From contig NC_135566.1 in the NCBI RefSeq assembly GCF_964340395.1, positions 22,864,635 to 22,922,134 on the forward strand: a DNA stretch of 57,500 nt, given 5' to 3'. The DNA comes from Glandiceps talaboti. Lineage: Eukaryota; Hemichordata; Enteropneusta; Spengelidae. Position numbers and translations under genes: made by a program. The stretch's first letter is position 1. Every line of letters starts with the position of its first letter. Shown one piece after another: positions 22,843 through 38,395 of this stretch. The notes under the pieces were generated by a model. The model was not told the origin of the DNA, did not search any database, and was given only the letters and a program-made list of their open reading frames with translations.

Positions 22843-23628
22843 TAGAGACTAGAGTCATCACCGAATATAAGTCACGAGAATTTTTTAATTTACTCGGTAA
22901 GCGAATGCTCCTGGGGATTAATTTGATTGAAATCATGAGTGAAATATCTCACCCCCCCCCTTTAGACCATCAGAATTTTCACCCCTCCCCCAGGAATCCT
23001 CCATTGTTTTAATACCCTCCCATTGCTCCCAATCCCTCCCCACCTTAAATTCCACAGCATCTGACGATGACCTACGCTCTGAAAGTTAAATAACTGTGTT
23101 TTCGTACACGTTATTGCTACAATAGTTCTTTTGTCCCTTTCAAGTCAACTTTATACAAGGTGCCCTGAACATGTGCTTCATGTACGTTATGTACTATTAT
23201 TGTCCTTTAACTTCTGAAATTAAATAATTTTGTATTTCTATACACACGTTATGTCGCAATGTTTTTTGTCACTTTAATTCAACTTTACAGACACACAAAA
23301 TGTTATTAGTATGAGAAGTAATTAGAAATGTTTATCTCTTTTCCTCTAGCTAATATACTGCGCAGTTGTTTAGCAAACCAGTAAGAAAACAAGTGTTTCT
23401 GTGACCACAGCGTTAATTTAAAATAGACCTCGACTTCCCCAGCCAATGTTCTTAGAGACCTGTCTGGTTTGGCCTGGTTATCGAAACACTGTCAAGTTGA
23501 TGAACGCGACAGTGATGTCACCTGCTGTGCCAGTGTCAGTCGTCTAACGTGACTCTGTAAACTTCGGAAAGATAATGATTTGAGAACTTGTCATCGTTTA
23601 ATTCTACCGTAGCATGAGGTAGTCTAGT

Positions 23629-23706
23629 CTGTATGGTATTCTGTGATGGGCGCCCTCACACATCAACCCCTTAAGAGGAGGGCGGAACGGTACGACGCGT
23701 CTTACA
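23629..23706 (+). ncRNA. Second degenerate hammerhead-like relic
   Basis: Same layout as 11861-11958, more decayed: CUGUA before, CUGUGAUGGG, stem II GCGCCCUC/GAGGGCG, then GGAAC in place of GAAAC, and the closing CUUACAG. Related by descent to the first relic, with no active core. Confidence 0.35.
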
Positions 23707-24256
23707 GCAGTCATAAATGGAATAGTGGTTTATTAAAGTAAGAACGTGTATAACTACTCCATGATGCGATAGAATTAACATGACAAGTTCGAATTTTCAA
23801 ATTCATTATCTTTCCGAATTTTACAGACCATTCTCGCAAACCAGAGTTATTATTTCTACCACTACATTTCGAAATAAGTGTGGGAGGCTCGTTAAGAACG
23901 TTGCCGTAAAACAGGCCGTGGTTTGCGACGATGTTACAGACATGCGTACATACTACTAACACTGAGCGAGTGACGTCTTGCCTCGTTCATCAATGATAAT
24001 TTGACAGGGTTTTGATAACCGGTCAAGTCAGACGGGCCCTTAAGGGTAAAGTCAGAATGTACGGTAGGGAGGGCCTGGAGAGAAAATATTTTGGTAAAAA
24101 AATTCGCAGCACCCCCGTTTGCGCTCTCAGAAAAATGTCTTGTTCCCCCGAAGTGAACCAAAATTTTTTTGCAGCCCTCCCCCCTACACATATTTCAATG
24201 TGTGATTATATTTTTCCCCCACCCAACTTCCAGCATTCTAGAGATATTTATATATA

Positions 24257-25273
24257 ATCCCATGAAATCAATGTTAGTTTTACGTCATAATGCTCCGAGT
24301 ATGATTCCGCGGACTAATACAAATTCGAGCCGGTAGGCGAGAATTTGTAGTCCGCGGAATCATACGAGGAGCATTATGACGTAAAACTAACATTGATTTC
24401 ATGGAATTATATATTTATCACATAACTAAGTATTTCCCCGTAATTTTCTAAAAATTTTAATCGTATTTTACGAATACTGCATCATTTAATCGCACTATAT
24501 TCTTCTAAAATTGTTTATCACATAAATACGTGCATATCTTCTACTGTGTGACGTCAAACAGGGGTGATTTCAGAGCATATCACCCCTGTTCTACCGAACT
24601 ATTTTTTCTCCGTACTGTTCGAGTGTTCATGTCAATCTTAGGCTATCAAGCTTATCGTAATGATTATGTGCTTTCAAAACGTAAATTCATACATTACGTT
24701 ACATATATCCTTGGATGGCATGAGTTTGATACGGAGAAGTCCTTTTCTTTTTATTTGATACATTTTATCTATTTAAAAATCACGTAGATAGCAGCCGGCA
24801 AGCTTCCGATTTTCCGTCGAGCTCAGATCTCCGAACTTACACAACCCGAGAAAATATGATTTAAATGACGGCACAAAAGTCGTATCCAGACAATTCTACT
24901 TACGTTTTAAACTAAATTCGGTATTACATGTACATCGCAAGGTTATAACCGATAATTTTGTAAGCGTGACCTCGCCATAGGTCACGCGATTATGTAATTT
25001 GCATAGGCGTCGGGCGCCATTTTTGAATACGCGATGAAGAATATAGTGCGATTAAATGATGCAGTATGATTAAAATTTTTAGAAAATTACGGGGAAATAC
25101 TTAGTTATGTGATAAATATATAATTCCATGAAATAAATGTTAGTTTTACGTCATAATGCTCCTCGTATGATTCCGCGGACTACAAATTCTCGCCTACCGG
25201 CTCGAATTTGTATTAGTCCGCGGAATCATACTCGGAGCATTATGACGTAAAACTAACATTGATTTCATGGGAT
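24257..25273. mobile_element. Nested foldback: TIRs that are themselves hairpins
   Basis: The outer arms (about 24257-24510 and 25030-25273) are inverted copies starting ATCCCATGAAATCAATG. Each arm is also internally palindromic, centred near 24330 and 25203, with the block TTTTACGTCATAATGCTCC on both sides. Eight bases TATATATA flank both ends, either a target duplication or part of the TIR since the word is self-complementary. The interior of about 520 bp has no recognised gene. Confidence 0.88.
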
Positions 25274-25787
25274 TATATATAAGTATAACACACTACATTA
25301 AAATAAAAGTTGGAAATCAACTTCAGCGTCCACAAACCAAGGGGAGATTTCTTTACATAACAGATGTGGGCTTTGCAAAAAAAGGTCTCACATTAGGCAA
25401 TACTTGCAGATACTTAGTCAGCAGGGTTTTATCTTTCAATCATGATTTTGGGCAGACATAGCATTTCCCCATTATAACTAGTGGGAGGATGTGGGAAGGA
25501 GTGTCCCCCTCCCATGGTGAGCAGTTCGAACTTGTACGGGACCATTTAGTGACATGAAATTTCGAACCATACACATCGAAAGCCATACATTATTTAAAAA
25601 TCATCTTCAATACACCAATCTTACTCTCAATATATTATTATACTGTCAGCTTTATGGGATATACACTTTAATTTATATGTTTTGGCAGACATACATTACT
25701 ATTGATTGCCTCATAGTTAATATATGGTAGGTAAAATGAAGTGTACAATGTAAACGACTGTTCCGGGGTCTGAATATTCAAAAAAGG

Positions 25788-25998
<211 letters not shown>

Positions 25999-27479
25999 GT
26001 AAGAAGAGAGAGATTAAGACACATAACACATTCGAATAGCTTCACCCACCCCATCACTGAATATAACAGCAAAGACGCAAGAAATTTTCAAATTTACCTA
26101 GTAAGCAACCGCTCCTGAGGTTTAATTTGGTTGAAATCGTGAGCAGACTATTTCATGCCCCCCCCCAGACTTTTCATGGCCTCCTTTCTAACCCATAAGT
26201 TTTCGTGGCTCCCTTAATTTCTCCCCTGGCCCCCCTGCAACTCATTCTGACCCTCAGCCTTAGCGGATATCGGTTGGGAGAGTATTTCAAATTACTAATG
26301 TCAAATTACCTTCTAAAGATGTGTTTAGGAAGTTAAATTGTAGGGACAAAAGAACTGTAGCAACAATAACGTGTATGGAAATACAGAATTATCAATTTCA
26401 GAAGTTTATTAAACAACAACGTAGAGCTGAGAAAGTATTTGATACCCTATGCTGTGGAATTTTTTTGTATTGGCCGGTATCCTTCCACGCACCGATTCTC
26501 CCATCCCATAAGATGCCATAAAATGAATGTATTTTGTGAATGACTGTCTTTGCAATATGTAGTTGCACAATTATAAAAGCCTTAAAATTGATCATAATAT
26601 TGATGACAAACATGTGACACACAAGGTCAACGACATTTACATGTTTACGCAATCAGGTTGTAATAACACCACTACAGTCTGTGCGATCCTAAGGGAGTCG
26701 TAACTTTCCACTGGTAGACTTATCATACTATAGTACCATTCAGTGTTCCCTCGCTCACTGATTACTGCCTGTGTATTTGAGAACAGACAAAGCCTAGGGG
26801 ACTAAGCTGCGATTTCTCACATTTCTTATTATGCGTCCATTGTTGTACTTGTAGGTACTGTGGTATAACATGAGAAATACCAGAGAAATACGATGATGTC
26901 GACGTCAGAAAAGATAGGAACTTCAGGAAGGTAGGATGGTAAATTGGGGTCTTGTTGTGACATCGACGCCATCGTATCTCTCATGTAATATTATCTCAAT
27001 CCACGGATAGTAGTGTGACAGGCAGAGCCCGGGGGGCAGGGTCCCTGAATCAGGTCTGATAGCACCATAGCATGGCTGTCTCTCGTCTTAGCTGATGTCG
27101 TCAGGTGTATGTGTAATGCTGCAATTACTGGTCCAAGGAATTGTGGGATAGCTTCACTTCCGCTGCCATTAAAAGTTGTTTGCATGCAAATAGTTTATAT
27201 TACACCCACGCAGAGAAAGATTTGTACTTGACGAAACTTAAATAGGCCGATAGTTTCACATATTGAAATTAAACGTTACCGGTACCATGCAATTTAGTTT
27301 TGACTTGGAATTTCAAATTTACTTGAATTGAAGAGTGATTAGCAAATCAGAAAATAAGGATTACTCTCTGAAAACAAAAGTTTTGTTCATAGTATTAGTT
27401 TGTTCTTGAAAGACAAACGTTTAATACAGAATACGCAAAAATTTGTTCTTGGGATGTAAATATTTATTATTAAAAAGAA

Positions 27480-28385
27480 ACGTTCTTGATTGAGAGTACA
27501 TTGCAAAAGAAACACTTTATGTTTTTGATTGACAGTACATGAAACATTTTTATGTTCTTTATTGACAGTACATGAAACATATTAATGTTCTTGATTGACA
27601 ATACATGAAACATTTTTATGTTCTTGATTGACAATACATGAAACACTTTATGTTCTTGATTGACAGTACATGAAACATTTTTATGTTCTTGATTGACAGT
27701 ACATGAAACACTTTATGTTCTTGATTGACAGTACATGAAACATTTTTATGTTCTTGATTGACAGTACATGAAACACTTTATGTTCTTGATTGACAGTACA
27801 TGAAACACTTTATGTTCTTGATTGACAGTACATGAAACACTTTATGTTCTTGATTGACAGTACATGAAACATTTTTATGTTCTTGATTGACAGTACATGA
27901 AACATTTTTATGTTCTTGATTGACAGTACATGAAACACTTTATGTTCTTGATTGACAGTACATGAAACACTTTATGTTCTTGATTGACAGTACATGAAAC
28001 ACTTTATGTTCTTGATTGACAGTACATGAAACATTTTTATGTTCTTGATGGACTGTACATGAAACACTTTATGTTCTTGATTGACAGTACATGAAACATT
28101 TTTATGTTCTTGATTGACAGTACATGAAACACTTTATGTTTTTGATTGACAGTACATGAAACACTTTATGTTCTTGATTGACAGTACATGAAACACTATG
28201 TTCTTGATGGACAGTACATGAAACATTTTATGTTCTTGATTGACAGTACATGAAACATTTTTATGTTCTTGTTTGACAGTACATGAAACACTTTATGTTC
28301 TTGTTTGACAGTACATGAAACACTTAATGTTCTTGATTGACAGTACATGAAACACTTTATGTTCTTGATTGACAGTATATTGCAC
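27480..28385. repeat. 32/33-bp minisatellite, about 28 copies
   Basis: The unit is atgttcttgattgacagtac plus atgaaacactt(t). Two unit types alternate (aaacacttt and aaacattttt). Its first half equals the 42-bp repeat unit at 17862-18253, same strand. Confidence 0.93.
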
Positions 28386-28639
28386 GTGAAAAACAAACTA
28401 TACATCAATGGTTTCTGTTCTCACAAAAATAAACGGACAATCTTTTTCAACACTGTACAGACAAGTTCTTCTCAAAGTTTGTCTAGTCTGGTACTTTGTA
28501 AAGTATGTCAGTTAGAAATAGCGCCAAATGGCATTGCATCAAAAATGTTTATTCACATGCCAGTCCATTCAATGTTACCTTTGCAATGCCTAAGATGTCG
28601 TCCTTGTTACTATGCATATGTGTTTATTTTTATAATGTT

Positions 28640-29490
28640 TATCCACTTGCCTGTCTATATCTGTTCTTATCTATGTCATATGAGCTTACACCATCATTTG
28701 ACCGTTGCCATAGGCTTGATTCACGTTAGGAATACATATCTTCATTTTTTAAATGTTTATCCATTTGTCTATCCATCTTGTTGTTATCTTTGCCATACAC
28801 ATAATCAGTTGACTGTAACCCCATCCACCTATAGCCTAGTAATTCTTGAGATATAACTTTTTGACTGAAATTAACATTTTATACCTAATTTACATATCAC
28901 GCATGGGATCAACATGTTCTGAGTAATTCTTCATCTGCACACCCTCAGAAACATCGGCCAAATCTGACACTGTATTTTTGGAGTTATACTCAATTTGCAT
29001 ACTACTGGTGAGATCATCATGTCAACAATTGTTTATCTACACATCACTAAGAATATCCCCATTAAATTTAAGATCAATCTGCCCAGTAGCTTTTCACTTT
29101 AATTTACAAGTTTCAGCACAAATCATATGTGCTGCAATCATGTAGGCGTTTCATTTACAATGTATGTAAAAGGTTTTTTTTCTTTTGAAGATGTGTCTGT
29201 GGACTTTATCTAGTTTTTATATAACGTATTCCATAGCTCTATACTGAGCTAGCACTGACTGCATTTAATGGAAAATCACTTTTATGGATATAACTTGAAA
29301 ATCACTGATCTGATTAGTTTCACTTGAACATGTACAAACACAAACACACAAACACACAAAGAAACAAACAAACAAACAAACAAACAAACAAACAAACAAA
29401 CAAACAAACAAACAAACAAACAAACAAAAACAGACGTACAGATGCCTTAGCATGCCTACAGCACTGCTCAACCTTAGCTTAGTTGTACTA
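28640..29490 (-). mobile_element. Family A repeat, old diverged copy
   Basis: Read on the - strand it follows the family order: an end resembling ttagtacaactaagct ... gcagtgctgtaggcatgc, a microsatellite ((GTTT)n here), then caaaaatca- and taaatttaatgggga-like blocks. Many substitutions make it an older insertion. Confidence 0.6.
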
Positions 29491-29899
29491 AACATATGTC
29501 AGAATCGAGTGAGTATGCAATCGTCATACTATTTGTTAGAGGTGCAGATGTTGCTCCATGGAATAGTTTTTAGTTTTTGACCAATGGTATTTCACTATAA
29601 TTTATTTACAATCCATACAGAAGAATTTTTGGTTGACTTATTATGTTAGTTCATTGACAAGACATTATGAATAAACGTTACAAAGAAATGAAAAGAGAAC
29701 AACTGACACGTGAAGAGTACAGACGTTCAGACAATTACTACAAATATTAGCTTCATTTATTTCCAAGTCCTCTTAGACAATGTTTCCCTTGTACATCTTA
29801 AGATCTTGTAGAATATATTTCATGTCGTATTTATACGTAGCCATTGAACGACTTCACTGTCAAAGACTGTAGGACAGGAAGACGTGTTTGGTGGCGCCC

Positions 29900-30291
29900 T
29901 GTACAACCGACATTTGTAATAATTGCCGAAATTTGTAATAACGCCGATATTTGTAATAAAAATCACGTTTTTCGTGTAATAAAACCGACATTTGTAATAA
30001 TTGCCGAAATTTGTAATAATTTCTATGAACGACAAATATAATAAAAATTGCCGATTTTTGTAATAAATTTCAGAAAAAAAATGTAATAAAATTGCCGAAA
30101 TTTGTAATAAAAAATTACATTAAGGAGGGTCCTTGCTTTCACACTAAAACATGGGTTATCTAAATAAAGAAATACAAGATCGCAAAAACATCACGTCAAA
30201 CTAAAGTGGATTTAACAAGCATTAATTGAATTGGTTAATATAATAATTAATTGAACAATTAAACAAGTTATTATTATTTCAATCAATCCGC

Positions 30292-30324
<33 letters not shown>

Positions 30325-31178
30325 TGTATGTATGTATGTATGTATGTATGTATGTATGTATGTATTGTATGTATGTATGTATGTATGTATGTATGTATGG
30401 TATGTGATAAGGAAGTTTAAGAATGATTGAACAAACAAACGAACGAATTAACGAACAAAGAAATGAATGAATGAATGAATGAATGAATGAATGAATGAAT
30501 GAATGAATGAATGATCGAACAAATTAATTAATTAGTTAATTGATGGGTGGATGCCATTCATTTGAAGGAACTAATTAATTAATGGATGGATGGATGGATG
30601 AATGAATGAATGAATGAATGAATGAATGAATGAATGAATGAATGAATGAATGAATGAATGAATGAATGAACGAACAAATTAATTAATGGATGGTTGGATG
30701 CATGGATGGATGAATGAATGAATGAATGAATGAATGAATGTACACTGTGTAATTCGTAGCGGAGTTTTGTTATATTTTGCAAGCTGTGTACAACCGACAT
30801 TTGTAATAATTGCCGAAATTTGTAATAACGCCGATATTTGTAATAAAAATCACGTTTTTCGTGTAATAAAACCGTAATTTGTAATAATTGCCGAAATTTG
30901 TAATAATTTCTATGAACGACAAATGTAATAAAAATTGCCGATATTTGTAATAAATTTCAGAAAAAAAATGTAATAAAATTGCCGAAATTTGTAATAAAAA
31001 ATTACATTAAGGAGGGTCCTTGCTTTCACACTAAAACATGGGTTATCTAAATAAAGAAATACAAGATCGCAAAAACATCACGTCAAACGAAAGTGGATTT
31101 AACAAGCATTAATTGAATTGGTTAATATAATAATTAATTGAACAATTAAACAAGTTATTATTATTTCAATCAATCCGC

Positions 31179-31211
<33 letters not shown>

Positions 31212-31640
31212 TGTATGTATGTATGTATGTATGTATGTATGTATGGTATGTGATGAGGAAGTTTAAGAATGATTGAACAAACAAACGATCGAATTAACGA
31301 ACAAAGAAATGAATGAATGAATGAATGAATGAATGAATGATCGAACAAATTAATTAATTAGTTAATTGATGGGTGGATGCCATTCATTTGAAGGAACTAA
31401 TTAATTAATTGATGGATGGATGGATGAATGAATGAATGAATGAATGAATGAATGAATGAATGAATGAATGAATGAATGAATGAATGAATGAATGAACGAA
31501 CAAATTAATTAATGGATGGTTGAATGGATGGATGGATGGATGGATGAATGAATGAATGAATGAATGAATGAATGAATGAATGAATGAATGAATGAATGAA
31601 TGAATGAATGAATGTACACTGTGTAATTCTTAGCGGAGTT
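29900..31640. repeat. Direct duplication of an 887-bp segment
   Basis: 29900-30786 repeats from 30787 on, including the TIR-like head, the aaggagggtccttgctttca block, a (TATG)n run, and (GAAT)n/(GGAT)n runs of differing length. The second copy starts at another TGTACAACCGACATT. Confidence 0.9.
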
Positions 31641-32029
31641 TTGTTATATTCAATTTTAGTGGCGTTTTCGAGGATGTGCATGGTTTAGTGAGCTGTGCAC
31701 TATGGGTAGTAGTTCATCATTTTCAATCTGATAGGGAAGGGATTTCAGGCATAGTTGACCAGTAGAGCCGGGAATGAGTTCATGAGTTCTGATTTATTTA
31801 GATGAAGGACAGAAAAAGGGGGAGAATAACGTCTCCCCAATCCCTTTCTCTAAAATAATGAAATCTTATCTCCATTTCAATTAAATCATTATTTTGTGTA
31901 TTTCAATTTTGAACTTGTAGAATGTTTTATAATAGCACAACCAAATGTTGTTGTGGCCACTATATATAACATTGCAACTTGTTTTGTATATTTACAGAGA
32001 CTTGTACCAATTACGAATATACTTGTAAT

Positions 32030-32665
32030 AATGTTGTTGAAAACTTGTAACAAAATTGCCGACCTTTGTAATAAACTAACGATAATTGTAATAAAATTGC
32101 CGACATTTGTAATAAACTGACGACATTTGTAATAAAATTGCCGACATTTGTAATAAACTGACGACATTTGTAATAAAATTGACGACATTTGTAATAAACT
32201 AACAACATTTGTAATAAAATTGACGACATTTGTAATACAATTGACGACATTTGTAATAAACTAACGACAATTGTAATAAAATTGCCGACATTTGTAATAT
32301 AACGTTGCCGACATTTGTAATAACTATTTAACGACATTTGTAATAAAATTGCCGACATTTGTAATAACATTGCCGACATTTTTAATAAACTAACGACATT
32401 TGTAATAAAATTGCCGACATTTGTAATAAACTAACGACATTTGTAATAAAATTGACGACATTTGTAATAAACTAACGACAATTGTAATAAAATTGCCGAC
32501 ATTTGTAACAACATTGCCGACATTTGTAATAAAATTGCCGATATTTGTAATAAACTAACGACATTTGTAATAAAATTGACGACATTTTTAATAAACTAAC
32601 GACATTTGTAATAACATTGCCGACATTTGTAACACAATTGCCGACATTTGTAACGACATTTGAAG
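32030..32665. repeat. About 20-bp tandem array, ttgtaataaa type
   Basis: Roughly 30 units alternating gccgacatttgtaataaaatt and cgacatttgtaataaacta. The same unit makes up the TIRs of the surrounding element. Confidence 0.92.
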
Positions 32666-33600
32666 TAAAACTGACAGTAAAAATTTACAAAATAAGTGCC
32701 TCATCTTCACCAATCCTAGATTTCAACAAATTAAACACCTGGATCTAAGAAACTTTATTATCAAAATTCCCTGTGTAAGAACTTATTCTACAAGTTAAGC
32801 CAGGGAAGTTTTGCGCCGGTATTTAGCACCAAAAATTGATACAGAACTATATTGTTATGTATTTACTTCTATGATTCAAATCCAAAATTCTTCCTTTATA
32901 TATCAGAGTTTATCGTTGGTTGGCCTGTCATAGGTTTGTGTTAATAAAACCATCAGGCAAATATTGGCAAGCGATTATGTTTCTTTTTATACATAAGTAC
33001 AATTAGTTCACAGACCAACAATAATCGAACCTGGAAACTGGTATGTGTGTCGCTAGACTTTGGTTAGATATAGTGATATACAGTATCCATAACACCAAGT
33101 GTCCGTAATGTATGATGTCTGAAATATTCGCCTTTATGCATATTAATCTCTTCACACTCACGGCCAAGAATATGTCCCTGTAGACTTATTGATATACTAA
33201 CTAATTTGTTTTAAAAAAATACTCATACCAATTACTTCTCAAGCCATTATGAAGCTTTCAATTTTTGCCCCAAATGCACTCTAAATTGGTTGTGAAATCG
33301 CCGTTTCTAAGATTTCTAGAGAAATCAGTTTGTTGGTAGTCAACCGACCAGCTAACCAACCAACCAACCAACCAACACTTTGTCCGCAATGATTAAAATA
33401 TATACATTCGATCATACAACCACGAAGTGTTGATCAAGTGATGGATTGATGATGCTAGTTCGCATATTCAGTCATCACTCAGAAGCCTTCACAATCACAA
33501 ACAACTCATACATTCGCCGCTTGTACACTAGAGGAAGTAAGATTTAAGAACTAGATAAAATCAGGTTAGAAAACAGATTGAAATTACTTTTTAGCTACCC
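32666..33600. other. Interior of the 4.48-kb element, no gene seen
   Basis: AT-rich, non-repetitive apart from a short (CAAC)n near 33357-33375. No frame resembling transposase or integrase was seen on either strand. Confidence 0.5.
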
Positions 33601-33627
33601 TCCATACGCCCGTCTTTCCATCCCTCC

Positions 33628-33745
33628 GTCAGTCAGTCAGCCAGCCAGCCAGCCAGTCAGTCAGTCAGTCAGTCAGTCAGTCAGTCAACCAACCGACCAG
33701 CCAACCAGCCAACCAACCAGCCAACCAACCAACCAACCGACAAGT
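33628..33745. repeat. (CAGT)n / (CAAC)n microsatellite
   Basis: Tetramer runs of cagt, cagc and caac; the associated Ser/Gln/Pro frame is an artefact. Confidence 0.9.
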
Positions 33746-33913
33746 TATCTTTTGACAAAGTCAATTTAACAACACGTCCACCAATGATCAAAATTTACAT
33801 TCGTTCAATAAAGCACGACGTGTTCATCAAGTGAATTATGATTTGAACTGATGGGTATATAATGTAGGTACTAGTAGGTAAGTAAGTAGCTAGGTAGATA
33901 AGTAGACTTATTA

Positions 33914-34022
<109 letters not shown>

Positions 34023-34484
34023 AAAGACTCAAAGATCCAAGTGGCTGACATAATTGTTGTAAATTAATTCTAGGAAGCCTGTAATGACGATATTTTAAAT
34101 CCTTTCTAAGTTTAGAATGAGTAAATCCATTTCTTTGAAAGTCAGAGAGGAACCCCTTAACCTTTTTTTTATTACAAATTTCGGCAGGTTTATTACACAT
34201 TTTTTTCTGAAATTTATTACAAATATCGGCAATTTTTATTACAATTGTCGTTCACAGAATTTATTACAAATGTCGTCAGTTTATTACAAATATCGGCAAT
34301 TTATTACAAATGTCGGCAATTTTATTACAAATTTCAATTTATTACAAATTTCGGCAATTATTACAAATGTCGGTTGTACAGCGCCCCCATATTGCTGAGT
34401 GTAAATTACCGAAGCGCCACCAACAGCCGTATTTTTTCAGTCTTGTAAAACATTTCATCAGTTATATTCATGCATCTTACTTGC

Positions 34485-34812
34485 ACCATGGTAAAATCTG
34501 TTAGTTGCCATTAGAATTACTGTTACCATGGTAAAATCATTATTATATACCAGTATATAATAATTATCGATTACCATAGTAATATCTTTGTTAATTGCCA
34601 GTAGTATTATCGTTACCATAGCAACACGTTTATCAGATGCCAGTAGAAATATCGTTACCATTGTAAAATCTTTGTTAGTTGCCAGTAGAATTATCGTTAC
34701 CATGGTAAAATCTTTATTGATATCTTTGTTAGCACAGAATTATCGTTACCATGGTAAAATCTTTGTTAGTTGCCAGTAGAATTATTGATTACCATGGTAA
34801 AATCATGGTTAT
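34485..34812 (+). repeat. Degenerate 40-45-bp tandem repeat (gttaccatggtaaaatc)
   Basis: About eight units with gttaccatggtaaaatcttt and ttagttgccagtagaattat. The same repeat occurs inverted at 36110-36200 and 38228-38395. Confidence 0.85.
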
Positions 34813-35585
34813 CTACATAAGCGAGTTAGAGCAAACAGAGGACGTGTTGCATCTTGCAGAGAAACGATAGAGTGTTGTTTGACAACGATTGGATGAATAT
34901 CGTTGTTACACAGGGTCACACAACGATTCAAATGACAATATCATCTCAAATTAGATTAGGCATTAGGGTGAAATTATTTAAGAAAAGTTTAATACCATTT
35001 AATATGACAGTAAAAAGGTTGTTGGTGCATCTGATTGTTGGTTGAATGCATGGGTGACCTCTGGGGGTGAGGGTGTCCTTGGGGTTTTCCCCTAGCAGAT
35101 CTGCAGTTTTTGGCTTCTACTAAGGCAATGTTTAGGTTATTTATAGCCTTTGAGGTAATATTTCCAAGCTTCGAAAAGCTAACGAAAATGTAAGTTTTAA
35201 ATGAGTTTCCCATGTCACATAAAAATGGGCCCGTAACATCAATTTGGTATAGGGGCATTAACATTGCATGTATAGTAAAGTCACCGGTATGTTTAGGTGG
35301 TCATACCTAGTGTATAATAGAAACTGGAATCTGATGGAATATGGTGATTTGTAGTGTTAATAACATGTAGTGTCCAAAATAGAAAGTGTATTAATCCCTT
35401 CTGACAAGTTCATACTGACGAGTAGAACAATTTAGATTAACTCTTTTTATAAACTTAGAAGATTACCATTACGAATCCTTCAAATTCAATTTTGCCCCAA
35501 AGTGCATATAAGTGAAGCATTGATTATGAAACAGCCAAGTATTTACATGACATGTTCTGTAACTAGTGTGGTAGCTAGGTAATAC

Positions 35586-35639
<54 letters not shown>

Positions 35640-36429
35640 GTTTGAACAAATAAGTAATATTAAAGAATTCATGTAAGAAGGAAGGACAACAACACAATGA
35701 CCCCCCCCCTCCACAAGTTTCAAAACAGCATGACCCCCCTACTGCCAATTTAAAAAACAGGGTGACTCCCCCCCTCCTGCAAATCCACCCCCAGGCCGAA
35801 GAAACTGACCGGTCCCTTACACAGGGTCGCACAACGATTGGATGAATATCGTTGTTACACAGGGTCGCACATTCGTGTTGGTTGCATATTGCAGAGAAAC
35901 GATAGAGTGTTGTTTGACAACGATTTGATGAATATCGTTGTTACACAGGGTCACACAACGATTGGATGAATGTCGTTGTTACACAGGGTCGCACATTCGT
36001 GATGCTCTTAAAGAGGGCCGGGAGGACCAATTATATCCCGATCCAGGTCAAGGTCCGGTAACACTTGATTATACGTAACTGACTCGAAAGCTAACTAGTT
36101 TACTCTATAAATTTGCCATGGTTTATTTGATGGTAATTAATAATAACTGTTGGCAACTAACAAACATTTTACCATGATAATTCTGCTGTTAACTAAGTTA
36201 AACAAAGATGGTTTGATTTGATTTGATTTGATTTATTTCAGCACAAGAAAATAAACATTCAGTATACAGTTATACAGAAAACAATTACAACAGACAAAAT
36301 AAACATTATTGTGCTGGGATAACACAGAAAAGTTAAAAACTTAATTCCACCATGGTTCCATATAGAACAGACAAACTCAACTTTACCAAAATATAGATTA
36401 AACTCATAAGAGACAAAACAACAATCAAT

Positions 36430-36430
<1 letters not shown>
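34813..36430. other. Intergenic, with a duplicated ~110-bp block and a (TGTATA)n run
   Basis: The block tgcagagaaacgatagagtg with cgattggatgaatatcgttg at 34855-34930 recurs two to three times in 35820-36000. (TGTATA)n is at 35585-35640. C-rich strings occur at 35701-35775. No gene seen. Confidence 0.6.
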
Positions 36431-37711
<1,281 letters not shown>

Positions 37712-37729
37712 GGAAGTCATCATTTAGAC

Positions 37730-38228
37730 ATCGATCCATTAAATCATAAATGTATCCTTTCAACCTTTTCTTAAAAAGAGTACTATAGAAATTACGCTCT
37801 GTACATTACTTGGTACTTTGTTCCATTGCACACTGGCTGTATAAACAAAACTATTCTGATAAAACCGAGCCCCGTCTGGAATAAAAATAGATTAGGGACC
37901 GGATCTAGTTCTATATACATGACTATTAAAACAAATGGATCGGATAGATACTTCGGGGCCAATCCTGTTCTAACTCTATGTACATGGTTGAGCTTAATAT
38001 ATGAAACCATGTCGCCGACGGGGAGCCATCCCAATAATTTGAAATGGGTTGGTTCAATATGAGTCCGCGGTGGCATATCCAGGACAAATCGTATAACCTT
38101 ATTTTGCATTTGAGAAGTTTGAAGATTGTGTTTGTTTTTCATAGTCAAGGCACTATACCAATATGAGCTGGCATAATCAAAATGGCATTGAACTAGACAA
38201 TTAGAGAGTACTTTTCTGATTAGTATCT
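37730..38228 (-). pseudogene. Non-LTR retrotransposon remnant, reverse transcriptase C-terminus
   Basis: The - strand frame from about 38225 to 38000 encodes CHFDYASSYWYSAL, then LQTSQMQNKVIRFVLDMPPR, then FKLLGWLPVGDMVSYIKL and GLAPKYLSD. These motifs (LQ-x-Q-NK-RF, PRTH, LGWLPV-R, AP-YL) lie at the C-terminal end of LINE reverse transcriptases of the CR1/L2/Rex kind. After YLSDPF the frame degrades, and a W-N-x-(V/L)P and FKKRLKGY(I) tail is readable only in another frame. A 5'-truncated, frameshifted copy; catalytic motifs absent. Confidence 0.8.
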
Positions 38229-38395
38229 AAGAATTGGTAACGATAATTCTGCTGGTAACTAAGTTAAACAAAGATTATATTATGGTAATCGATAATTCTG
38301 CTGGTAGATAATAAAGATTTTACCATGGTAATCGATAATTCTGCTGGCAACTAACAAAGAGTTTACCATGGCAACGATAATTCTGCTTGTTTAGG
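38228..38395 (-). repeat. Inverted copy of the gttaccatggtaaaatc tandem repeat
   Basis: Three to four units, complement of those at 34485-34812. Confidence 0.8.
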
